Part shown: piece after piece, positions 43,213 to 50,948 of the stretch
Position numbering within the stretch: the stretch's first letter is position 1
Layout: every line of letters begins with the position of its first letter
Assembly: GCA_009711805.1 (NCBI GenBank)
Contig: VEMX01000026.1
Coordinates: 1-60,184 of the forward strand
Length of the DNA stretch: 60,184 nt
DNA from: Balneolaceae bacterium
GTDB lineage: Bacteria; Bacteroidota; Rhodothermia; Balneolales; Balneolaceae
Reading direction: 5' to 3'
Position numbers and translations under genes: made by a program
The notes under the pieces: generated by a model
Databases searched by the model: none
What the model saw: the letters and a program-made list of their open reading frames with translations, nothing else
What the model was told of the DNA's origin: nothing

Positions 43213-44803
43213 AGGGTATCCCTGTTAGTCTGTAAATATTATAATCAATGGTAGAAAGATCGTTTTTGCTGAATTTGTTAATATGATTATGACCACATGC
43301 CCGGGCAACAACCTTGATGAGCTCATTGCTTGCCCTAAAGAAATTATTAAGCTGTTTTGCCGATGATTCTATAATCAGCCGACCTCTCAAACTTTCCTTC
43401 TGTGTGGCGATACCTACCGGACAGTTATTACTGTCACAGGCTCTCATCCCCAGGCAACCGATGGCTTGTATGGCAGAATTGGCAACCGCTATGGCATCGG
43501 CTCCCAACATCATGGCCTTTGCAAAATCCTCGGCAACACGAAGTCCACCAGTAATTATCAGTGTTACATCCTTCGCTCCTGCGTTGTCCAGATGTTTACG
43601 TGCACGGGCCAGTGCCGGAATAGTCGGCACGTTAATATGATCCCGCAAAATGCTCGGAGCAGATCCGGTTCCGCCTCCCCGACCATCTAAAATGATGTAA
43701 TCCACCCCAACTTCGAGGGCAAAATTGATATCGGCCTCAATATGACTGGCGGCAATTTTAAACCCGACCGGAATTCCACCGGTTTTCTCCCGTACCTGAT
43801 TTGCAAAATCTCTGAAATCCTTGGCCGTTTTTAAATCCGGAAATGCAGCAGGTGAAATAGCCGTTTCCCCCTCCTTCAACCCTCGGACTTCTGCAATTTC
43901 GTTGGTGACTTTATCCCCTGGCAGATGCCCGCCTGTTCCCGTCTTGGCTCCCTGCCCTCCTTTAAAGTGGAAAGCTTGTGCTTTTTGAACCTTATCCCAT
44001 GAAAAACCAAATTTCCCGGAAGCCAACTCATAGAAATAACGGGAACTGTTTTCCTGCTCTTCCGCCAACATACCGCCTTCACCACTGCAAATACCGGTAC
44101 CAGCCAATTCCGCTCCTTTTGAAAGGGCCACCTTAGCTTCTCTCGACAGTGCTCCAAAACTCATATCCGAAACAAATACAGGTAATTCCAATTCAAGGGG
44201 CTTTTTTGCTTTTGGGCCAATGATGGTTTTGGTTTCTACTTCTTCTTCATCCAACAGCGGACGAGTAGCAAGCTGCGCCGGCAGAAACTGAATATCCTCC
44301 CATTTCGGAAGTAAATTGCGGTCAACCCCCATAGCTGCAGAAGGTCCGTGATGTCCTACATTTTTTAAGCCGTTTTGAGCCAATTCTTTGATGTAGCCGG
44401 TATAAGGTTCGGTCTCTTCGGGATGAGTGTCTGCATATTGTCCCAGGTATTCATCCCGGTTAAAAGGCTGGGGATTTTTATTGACATATTCGTCAATTTC
44501 ATCTACATCAATCCAAACCCATCCTTCTTTTATTTCCGAATAAAATTTATGGAGGCGTTCTTCATTATTATATTCACTGACTCCGGTATCGTAGCGATAA
44601 TCCCAGCCGTGCACCCCGCAAATAAGATTTTCTCCTTCAATATGTCCATCTCCCATCAATGCCCCGCGATGCAGGCAGCGTCCATACAACACCGAGACTT
44701 TATCATCATAGCGGATGACCACCAAATCTAAACCATTAACCAGGAAATGTTCTGGGACGCGATCTTTGATATCATCCAATTCAACAAGTTTAATCATTTT
44801 CAT
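43196..44803 (-). CDS. Rieske [2Fe-2S] domain fused to a glutamate-synthase-type FMN barrel
   Basis: 535 residues. N-terminal Rieske domain with Cys43-x-His45 and Cys62-x2-His65 (CLHRG ... CGVHG). From about residue 110 a GltB-type FMN barrel: PVFVSDMSFGALSREAKVAL, GGQGAKTGTGGHLPG, YIILDGRGGGTGSAP, and the 3Fe-4S-type loop GMRACDSNNCPVGIATQ. The amidotransferase domain of GltB is missing, so ammonia-dependent glutamate synthesis or another FMN reaction is possible, with the Rieske centre as electron entry. Partner of the overlapping downstream gene. Confidence 0.88.
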   Translation of the reverse strand: MKMIKLVELDDIKDRVPEHFLVNGLDLVVIRYDDKVSVLYGRCLHRGALMGDGHIEGENLICGVHGWDYRYDTGVSEYNNEERLHKFYSEIKEGWVWIDVDEIDEYVNKNPQPFNRDEYLGQYADTHPEETEPYTGYIKELAQNGLKNVGHHGPSAAMGVDRNLLPKWEDIQFLPAQLATRPLLDEEEVETKTIIGPKAKKPLELELPVFVSDMSFGALSREAKVALSKGAELAGTGICSGEGGMLAEEQENSSRYFYELASGKFGFSWDKVQKAQAFHFKGGQGAKTGTGGHLPGDKVTNEIAEVRGLKEGETAISPAAFPDLKTAKDFRDFANQVREKTGGIPVGFKIAASHIEADINFALEVGVDYIILDGRGGGTGSAPSILRDHINVPTIPALARARKHLDNAGAKDVTLIITGGLRVAEDFAKAMMLGADAIAVANSAIQAIGCLGMRACDSNNCPVGIATQKESLRGRLIIESSAKQLNNFFRASNELIKVVARACGHNHINKFSKNDLSTIDYNIYRLTGIPYAGIQ

Positions 44804-45182
44804 GTACCCTCTTTTTATATGCTTGTAGTTAGGTATCTATTGAAAAGCTCCCGAATCCGGAATTACTTATCTCATTCTTATATCTTAGATATCTTATACC
44901 TCAAAATTCTTTCTAAGATTTTCTGAGTTCAGAAATAAATAAAGATATTATTCCGTCAACAAAAAAAGAACTGACCAGCATTCGCCAATCAATCCTTCAG
45001 TTTTTAAGCTTCCCAGACAGGGTTTGGCTACATCCTCCCGAGTATCAGTAAAGGGCCATTGGTGGGGTATTTTGGCTACGCATGATATTTGGGCCTTGGA
45101 AATATTTTTTCCCAGGATGGAAACTGAATACGGTTTTCATGCTGTTATGAATTATTTTGGGAAAAGATTAGCTTTATTAACT
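44804..45182. other. Divergent promoter region
   Basis: Between the Rieske/FMN gene and the SDR-like gene. AT-rich with TATCTTAGATATCTTATA-type partial palindromes near 44880-44897. An in-frame extension of the downstream gene to 45024 is possible but lacks homology. Confidence 0.5.
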
Positions 45183-46631
45183 ATGAGAGATTCCCAGTCC
45201 CAGACAACTACTAAAAAGATCCTCCTCACCGGAGCAACCGGATATATCGGAAAGCGGTTGCTCCCGAAGCTGCTCGAAGAAGATTGTATCGTTTATTGCT
45301 GCGTGCGAGACCGGGAACGCTTCGATATCTCCCCCTATGAATCCGATAGAATTGAAGTCATTGAAGCCGACTTTCTTAAACCCGAAACATTAGATTCCAT
45401 CCCCAGCGATTTAGATGCTGCTTATTACCTGATTCATTCCATGACCTCCTCAAAAGACTCATTCCAGGAGTTGGAAAGAGAATCCGCACTGAATTTCAGG
45501 GAAGCTCTTGCAAAAACATCTGTTGAACAGGTGATCTATCTTAGCGGGATTATCAATGATGAACACCTTTCCACCCATTTGCGGTCTCGGAAAGCGGTAG
45601 AAGAGATCCTGTCAGGTTCATCATTCCACCTTACAACCCTTCGCGCCGGGATCATTGTTGGTTCGGGAAGTGCCTCCTTTGAAATTATAAGGGATCTCGT
45701 AGAAAAGCTTCCGGTCATGATTGCCCCGAAATGGCTGAATACCCGTACACAACCCATTGCCATACGAAATGTAATCCAATTTCTGAGTGGTATTCTTCTG
45801 AAACGTTTTACCTATGATCAAAACTATGATATTGGCGGCCCCCAGGTAATGACCTACAAGGAAATGTTGAAAAACTTTAGCCGGGTACGCGGACTTAACA
45901 GGATCATCAAAACGGTGCCTTTATTGACGCCCAGACTTTCTTCTTACTGGCTCTATTTCATTACCTCAACATCCTACAACCTTGCCTCAAGCCTGGTAGA
46001 CAGCATGATGGTGGACGTGGTTTGCACCCCTAATGATCTACATGAACAACTGGGGATTGATCTGATCACCTATAAAGAGGCCATTAAGCTTGCTTTCGGG
46101 AAGATTGAACAGCAGGGTGTACCCTCAAGCTGGCTGGATGCCACATCCAGTAATAAACTTGACAGAGGGGTGACACAGTTAATCGAAGTACCCAGTTACG
46201 GCTGCTTCACAGATCGACGAACCGCCCCCATGAGAGACCTTCAGGAGACCCAGGAAAAAATATGGAACATAGGCGGCGATACTGGTTGGTACTATGCCGA
46301 TTGGCTCTGGAAACTAAGGGGATTTCTCGACAAGCTGGTGGGCGGAGTGGGCCTGAGACGGGGACGAAGGAGTTCGGAGATACTATCGGCTGGTGATGCC
46401 CTCGATTTTTGGCGGGTGTTGCATGCAGACAAAGAAGGCAGCCACCTGTTGCTTTATGCAGAAATGAAGCTTCCGGGAGAAGCATGGCTTGAGTTCAGAA
46501 TTGAAAAGGATACCCTTATTCAAACAGCCACATTCAGGCCGCTCGGGGTGGCCGGACGTCTATACTGGTACTCGGTTTTGCCATTTCACGGATTTATTTT
46601 TCAAGGTATGCTTAACAAGCTGACCGAGTGA
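45183..46631 (+). CDS. NAD(P)-binding SDR-family protein with C-terminal DUF2867
   Basis: 482 residues from the ATG at 45183, which begins about nine codons before the Rossmann motif KKILLTGATGYIGKRLL; upstream starts at 45147 or 45024 add unlikely sequence. The first 300 residues are an atypical/extended SDR domain (YLIHSM, VIYLSGI, LRAGIIVGSGS). The C-terminal part (DALDFWRVLHADKEGSHLLLYAEMKLPGEAWLEF) is DUF2867. Such fusions are common, possibly acting on quinones or lipids; function unproven. Confidence 0.85.
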   Translation: MRDSQSQTTTKKILLTGATGYIGKRLLPKLLEEDCIVYCCVRDRERFDISPYESDRIEVIEADFLKPETLDSIPSDLDAAYYLIHSMTSSKDSFQELERESALNFREALAKTSVEQVIYLSGIINDEHLSTHLRSRKAVEEILSGSSFHLTTLRAGIIVGSGSASFEIIRDLVEKLPVMIAPKWLNTRTQPIAIRNVIQFLSGILLKRFTYDQNYDIGGPQVMTYKEMLKNFSRVRGLNRIIKTVPLLTPRLSSYWLYFITSTSYNLASSLVDSMMVDVVCTPNDLHEQLGIDLITYKEAIKLAFGKIEQQGVPSSWLDATSSNKLDRGVTQLIEVPSYGCFTDRRTAPMRDLQETQEKIWNIGGDTGWYYADWLWKLRGFLDKLVGGVGLRRGRRSSEILSAGDALDFWRVLHADKEGSHLLLYAEMKLPGEAWLEFRIEKDTLIQTATFRPLGVAGRLYWYSVLPFHGFIFQGMLNKLTE

Positions 46632-46724
46632 GAGACAGCGGTATTTATGAGCATCTGTGACGATCTCCAGAAATATACTTAGGATTTACCTCAATGCTGA
46701 TTACACCCGTTGCCATGAACAAGG

Positions 46725-47043
46725 AGACTGCCACGGGCTGGCTCGCTGGGCTCACGCAACCCTCGCAGAGGGGGGCTTTTTATTAATTTTCCCCTTTGCC
46801 CTTTAAACAACGCGTCATTCAGAGGCGAAATGCCGATGAATCTTCTTATGATCTACCCCGATTTGTATTCCTTTTTAGCCATATGGCCTTAACATGGAGA
46901 TGGGGCGTTTGTTATTTTTGCACATAGAGATACCTTCGGAAAAGCCCCTTCACTCTGAACAATCAAAAAATATCAGGAATAATACAGGGCCAGGGAAAGC
47001 AGAATTAAGGTCAAAGCAGAAGCAAAGGTTCGTATCCAGTTTA
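46725..47043. repeat. Segmental duplication, copy B (parental)
   Basis: Matches copy A at 42001-42321. It includes the last 23 codons of the DUF1772 gene and the intergenic DNA that follows, which itself contains a TGGAGATGGGGCGTTTGTTATTTTTGC stretch in both copies. Confidence 0.9.
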
Positions 47044-47458
47044 GTGTATTCCAGCGTCCTTCAAAATTTGCCCTGAAAGATTGCATCTCCTCCTCCGGCA
47101 TAGAATCCACCTTTAGCTCCTCCAACTGGTTATTAAGCGGTACATTCCCCCCTATGGTTATCCCCATGATACCAAGCAGGTATACCGCAGTTGCAGAGAG
47201 AATTAGCCAGAATTGCAGCTTCGAATTGCCAAACCTGAGATAACTCAGCAAGGGAAGAAGCAAAGCAGTACCCATGAAAGGGATAAAAAAGACCGGGTTC
47301 AGAATGGCCCGGTTCATCGACTGAAAAGCCAGCAAAAAGCTTCGGCTATTAATCCTGGCCAAACCCGGTGTTACAGAAATGGACCAGGCATAGAACAGGC
47401 CCGCCATCAAGCCGGAAAACAGGATTGTGAGTAAGAGTAAAAGTTCATTGATTTCCAT
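46973..47458 (-). CDS. DUF1772-family membrane protein
   Basis: 161 residues from the ATG at 47458. Four membrane helices with GLFYAWSISVTPGLARI near the N-terminus and NVPLNNQL ... RWNTLNWIRTFAS near the C-terminus, which are DUF1772 (anthrone oxygenase-like) features. Function unknown in bacteria. Its 3' end was copied to 42251. Confidence 0.85.
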   Translation of the reverse strand: MEINELLLLLTILFSGLMAGLFYAWSISVTPGLARINSRSFLLAFQSMNRAILNPVFFIPFMGTALLLPLLSYLRFGNSKLQFWLILSATAVYLLGIMGITIGGNVPLNNQLEELKVDSMPEEEMQSFRANFEGRWNTLNWIRTFASALTLILLSLALYYS

Positions 47459-47702
47459 AGGTGTTTTATATTCTATGTGGTTCACACACAAATTATCTCA
47501 CTTGCTGTTTCCTGAAATGAATAAAACAATCAACGTTTGGCTGATTGCTTTTGGCTGACAGGAATAATACAGGATTCCAGAAGTCTTTTCATCTTGTTCT
47601 CGGGCAAAGCGTTGGAACAAGGATAAACACTTATAGAATTGTAAAGCAAGCACTGCCAGGAACTAATTATCTGTCTGTTACATAGTGGAAGCCGGAGCTT
47701 CT

Positions 47703-47878
47703 TCTGAGGGGATACCTTCGGAAGAACCTGTGTCCCAGCGATTAACCCTCCCTTGCCTTTCAAAATCGTTATACAAAAAAAGCCAACCCGTAGTAAACGA
47801 GTTGGCTTTTGCTCCCCGGGTAGGATTTCCCCATAGGGATTCCTTCGGAAGAACCTACGTCCCAATAGCCGTCGGGAT
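47703..47878. repeat. tRNA-Asn-derived mosaic fragments
   Basis: Two blocks contain pieces of the tRNA-Asn gene at 48228-48299. One (about 47718-47742) has GAACCTGTGTCCCAGCGATTAAC. The other (47811-47878) has the acceptor/T-arm (CTCCCCGGGTAGGATTT), GAACCTACG-CCCA and AACAGTCGCTTGCTCT, separated by CCCCATAGGG...CTTCGG and a second insert. Neither can fold as a tRNA. Confidence 0.7.
47775..47810 (-). terminator. Intrinsic terminator after the GIY-YIG gene
   Basis: Stem AGCCAAC (47781-47787) with GTTGGCT (47801-47807); T runs on both sides, so it may act in both directions. Confidence 0.75.
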
Positions 47879-47893
47879 AACAGTCGCTTGCTC

Positions 47894-48166
47894 TTATAAA
47901 TAATCTTCGATCTTAATCACTCCTTCGATCAATAACCGGAGCATCTTCTTGCTTTTCCACCCTTTTACTTTACGCTCGGCTGCCATCGCTTCAGGCATGG
48001 TCTCAAACGAAATCCGGTAAACGATTTCCCAGGGCTTGTACCGCTTTGTATATGCCTTCTTACTTTCATTGTTGTGAAACCAGCATCTGCGTTCCGGATC
48101 AGTTGAATATCCTATATAATAGGTTTCTCTAACCTCAGAGCGTAATATGTAGAGATAGTATTTCAC
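47894..48166 (-). CDS. GIY-YIG-domain protein (UPF0213-like)
   Basis: 90 residues using the GTG at 48166; upstream codons (to 48202) read through the tRNA terminator and lack homology. The start is KYYLYILRSEVRETYYIGYSTDPERRCWFHN, the compact GIY-YIG nuclease core (YILR ... YIGYS ... RxxxHN). Small stand-alone GIY-YIG proteins of this type are widespread; their biological role is unclear. Confidence 0.85.
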   Translation of the reverse strand: MKYYLYILRSEVRETYYIGYSTDPERRCWFHNNESKKAYTKRYKPWEIVYRISFETMPEAMAAERKVKGWKSKKMLRLLIEGVIKIEDYL

Positions 48167-48173
48167 CTGTAAA

Positions 48174-48211
48174 CCAAAAAAGGACTGACCAGCTATTGCC
48201 AATCAGTCCTT
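48174..48211 (-). terminator. Terminator downstream of tRNA-Asn
   Basis: Stem AAGGACTGA (48180-48188) with TCAGTCCTT (48203-48211), followed on the minus strand by a T run. Lies 17 bases after the tRNA 3' end. Confidence 0.8.
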
Positions 48212-48227
48212 CTTATATTTTTGAAAG

Positions 48228-48299
48228 CTCCCCGGGTAGGATTTGAACCTACGACCCAGCGATTAACAGTCGCTTGCTCTGCCCCTGAGCTACCGAGGA
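48228..48299 (-). tRNA. tRNA-Asn (GTT)
   Basis: 72 bases. Acceptor TCCTCGG pairs with CCGGGGA, D-arm GCTC-AGGGGCA-GAGC, anticodon loop CTGTTAA with GTT at 48265-48267, T-arm CCTAG-type stem with GGTTCAAATCC. CCA is not encoded. Followed by a terminator. Confidence 0.95.
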
Positions 48300-48377
48300 A
48301 TCTGTTCCTTCTTGGGATGTTCCCTTGAAGGGGCGACAAATATAACGACATTATCCTAACCGAGTCAACCTTTTTTT

Positions 48378-49112
48378 CTATTTTTTGTAGAAAACTTTTT
48401 TAAGGACTAACCCACAAGCCGGTGCGGTGTAAGTAGCAATATTTGAAGAAGGATATTTAAGGCCCCTCTCAAAATCTTCTTTCGATATTTTACCCTCTCC
48501 TACCCAAACCATTGTACCCACCAGGCGTCTCACCATGTTCCTCAGAAACCGGTTCGCTTTTACATGATAGATCATCACCTCATCGTTCTGTTCCCAATAC
48601 GATTCAGAAACCGTACAGAGTGTCGTCAGATTGTCTTCATTGTATTTTGAGAAACCGGAAAAGTCATGTTCTCCCCGCAGTAATCCTGCGCATACCTGCA
48701 TCTTCTCTACATCTACCGGGCGATGATATTGCCACGAATAACGTTCTCTTAGCGGCATTGACCGGTTCACAAAGGTATATTCATATTCCCGGGCTATACC
48801 ATCAAAACGCGCATGAAAATTATCGCTTACTTCTTCGCAAGCCACTACCTGCACCTGCCGGCCAATCATCTTATTCACCCCATTCAACAGTGTATCCAAA
48901 TCAATGTTTTTGGGGAAATCTACATGTGCCACCTGTCCCGATGCGTGTACACCGGCATCGGTTCGGCCCTGCCCCGCCAAGTCAATCTCCTGCTGGAGTT
49001 TCCTGGAAAAAGCATCTTCCAGCACTTGCTCTACCGTGAGGGCATCCGGCTGTATTTGCCATCCGGAAAAGTCGGTTCCGTCGTATTCAATGGTGAGTTT
49101 ATATCGGGGCAT
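48378..49112 (-). CDS. truA: tRNA pseudouridine(38-40) synthase TruA
   Basis: 244 residues. Makes pseudouridine at positions 38-40 of tRNA anticodon arms. YKLTIEYDGTDFSGWQIQP at the start and the catalytic Asp52 in GQGRTDAGVHA are diagnostic; the FLRNMVRRLVGTMVWVGEGK helix is the usual C-terminal motif. Confidence 0.96.
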   Translation of the reverse strand: MPRYKLTIEYDGTDFSGWQIQPDALTVEQVLEDAFSRKLQQEIDLAGQGRTDAGVHASGQVAHVDFPKNIDLDTLLNGVNKMIGRQVQVVACEEVSDNFHARFDGIAREYEYTFVNRSMPLRERYSWQYHRPVDVEKMQVCAGLLRGEHDFSGFSKYNEDNLTTLCTVSESYWEQNDEVMIYHVKANRFLRNMVRRLVGTMVWVGEGKISKEDFERGLKYPSSNIATYTAPACGLVLKKVFYKK

Positions 49113-49355
49113 ATAATCCGAGTTAGTTATTATGCCATAAGATAACAGTTGAGCTGATTACAAGGAAAGATGAATTGAGTATTTCAACTTTCGATTATCA
49201 ATTGGGAATATTTTGTTGCTTAATTTTATTTACACCTTTTCATTTTCCACTTCTGCCTTTCCCCTTATGCCCCAAATAACCAACTGTAATTCCCGGCTTT
49301 TTTTAGCATCTTACGGGAAACTCCTGATCTTAAGCACTTCTAAATTATTTTAATC

Positions 49356-50399
49356 ATGCGCATAGAATTAGATATTAAACTTGGCTTTAAAAATGTAATG
49401 ATTCGCCCCAAACGGTCTACCCTCAAATCCCGCTCGAATGTTTCCCTGGAACGTACCTTCAAATTCATGCATGCGCCCAAAAACTGGTCGGGCATACCCG
49501 TGATGGCGGCCAACATGGATACCACCGGTACTTTTGAGATGGCCCGGGCATTGAGCTCACACAAGATGTTTACTGCCATCCACAAGCATTATACCATTGA
49601 AGAATGGGCAACATTCCTGGAATCAATAAACGACGACCTCTATGAATATATCGCTGTGAGTACCGGTACCAGTAGTACCGACTGGGACAAGCTGAACACC
49701 ATCATCAACAAATTTCCAAAACTACGGTTTATCTGTATTGATGTAGCCAATGGTTACTCCGAACACTTTGTACACTTCGTAAAACAAACACGTGAGCAAT
49801 ACCCTGATAAAGTCATTATTGCAGGCAATGTGGTTACCGGCGAGATGGTAGAGGAGCTGTTGCTGGCCGGCGCCGATATCGTCAAGGTAGGTATTGGACC
49901 CGGATCGGTATGTACTACCCGGTTAAAGACGGGAGTGGGATTTCCACAGCTTTCCGCTATCATAGAATGCGCGGATGCCGCTCATGGCCTGGGCGGACAG
50001 ATCATCTCGGACGGCGGATGTAAATCACCGGGTGATGTAGCTAAGGCTTTTGGCGGCGGAGCTGATTTTGTGATGCTGGGCGGTATGTTTTCCGGTCACA
50101 ATGAAAGCGGGGGCGAACTGATTGAAGTAGACGGAGAGCAGTTTAAAAAATTCTATGGTATGAGCTCGGAGACGGCTATGGAGAAGTATGCCGGAGGAGT
50201 GGCGGAATACCGTGCATCAGAAGGTAAAACTGTGCAGGTTCCCTACAGAGGTCCGGTTGCTGATACCGTGCAGGATATACTTGGAGGGGTGCGTTCTGCC
50301 TGTACCTATGTTGGAGCCAAAAAACTTAAGGAACTTACCAAACGAACCACCTTCATCCGGGTGCAGGAACAACTGAACGAGATGTTTGAAGGAGATTAG
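49356..50399 (+). CDS. guaC: GMP reductase GuaC
   Basis: 347 residues, the length of E. coli GuaC. NADPH-dependent deamination of GMP to IMP in purine salvage. Catalytic Cys186 sits in [20 protein letters not shown], phosphate-binding loop in [31 protein letters not shown]. The lack of CBS domains and the N-terminal [17 protein letters not shown] distinguish it from IMP dehydrogenase. Single plus-strand gene. Confidence 0.95.
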   Translation: MRIELDIKLGFKNVMIRPKRSTLKSRSNVSLERTFKFMHAPKNWSGIPVMAANMDTTGTFEMARALSSHKMFTAIHKHYTIEEWATFLESINDDLYEYIAVSTGTSSTDWDKLNTIINKFPKLRFICIDVANGYSEHFVHFVKQTREQYPDKVIIAGNVVTGEMVEELLLAGADIVKVGIGPGSVCTTRLKTGVGFPQLSAIIECADAAHGLGGQIISDGGCKSPGDVAKAFGGGADFVMLGGMFSGHNESGGELIEVDGEQFKKFYGMSSETAMEKYAGGVAEYRASEGKTVQVPYRGPVADTVQDILGGVRSACTYVGAKKLKELTKRTTFIRVQEQLNEMFEGD

Positions 50400-50795
50400 G
50401 AAGTGTCTATTTGATTGTAGTTTGATATAGACGATGAACCATAGACCAACGTTCCTTGCTCCACTACATGAGGCTGTTACTTTGGGTGTGAAATTATCTG
50501 ATGCAAGGGTGAAGTATGATCGTGTGCCCCAGACATCCCCATGGGGAAGAATCTCAAATGGGCGGTATGTGAGAAGTGAATAATTCAATTAGGAATGCAT
50601 GCTCAGTTGTTGCTGGATTGACAGCCTTAATCAAACCCCGAATGGGGTTAAACCATGAATAACCCCGGATGTAATCCGGGGTGCGGAAGCCACCAAAGAC
50701 GAACCTTCGCTCGTTTACTGATCTTTACCTTAACAAGAAAGCATTTATGGTACGCGGCCAACATGTTCATACTGTGGCTGATTAAAAGGCATAAA
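50400..50795. other. Intergenic region with REP unit
   Basis: Convergent gap between guaC and the T9SS gene. CCCCGGAT-GTA-ATCCGGGG (50663-50681) followed by GCCACCAAAGACGAACCTTCG matches the repeat at 36520. A CATCCCCATGGGG word near 50529 recalls the repeat at 41869. No gene. Confidence 0.65.
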
Positions 50796-50826
50796 AAAAG
50801 CCATCATCCTTTTAAGATGATGGCTA
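50796..50826 (-). terminator. Terminator after the T9SS protein gene and small ORF
   Basis: Ten-bp stem AGCCATCATC/GATGATGGCT (50799-50808, 50816-50825) and a run of T residues on the minus strand. Confidence 0.9.
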
Positions 50827-50843
50827 AGGGTCAACCTGAAATA

Positions 50844-50948
50844 TCAGCGTTGATTAATAACACAATTACCGCTCACATAGTATCCATTTCGAAGCCTAAG
50901 CTCACCACATGAACATGTTGTAATTCCGTTAACACCACCCAAAATCAT
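50844..50948 (-). CDS. Possible small Cys-containing peptide
   Basis: A 34-codon ORF whose ATG overlaps the stop of the preceding gene (ATGA). It begins MILGGVNGITTCSCGE and carries three cysteines. The LGG followed by a Cys-containing tail resembles the end of the double-glycine leaders found at 55123-59187, but the leader helix is missing. It lies before a strong terminator. It may be a remnant or simply untranslated 3' DNA. Confidence 0.35.
   Translation of the reverse strand: MILGGVNGITTCSCGELRLRNGYYVSGNCVINQR

Noticed and set aside
47530-47865. 111-codon minus-strand ORF
   Set aside because: It runs through a terminator and tRNA-derived repeat pieces and has no coherent protein features.
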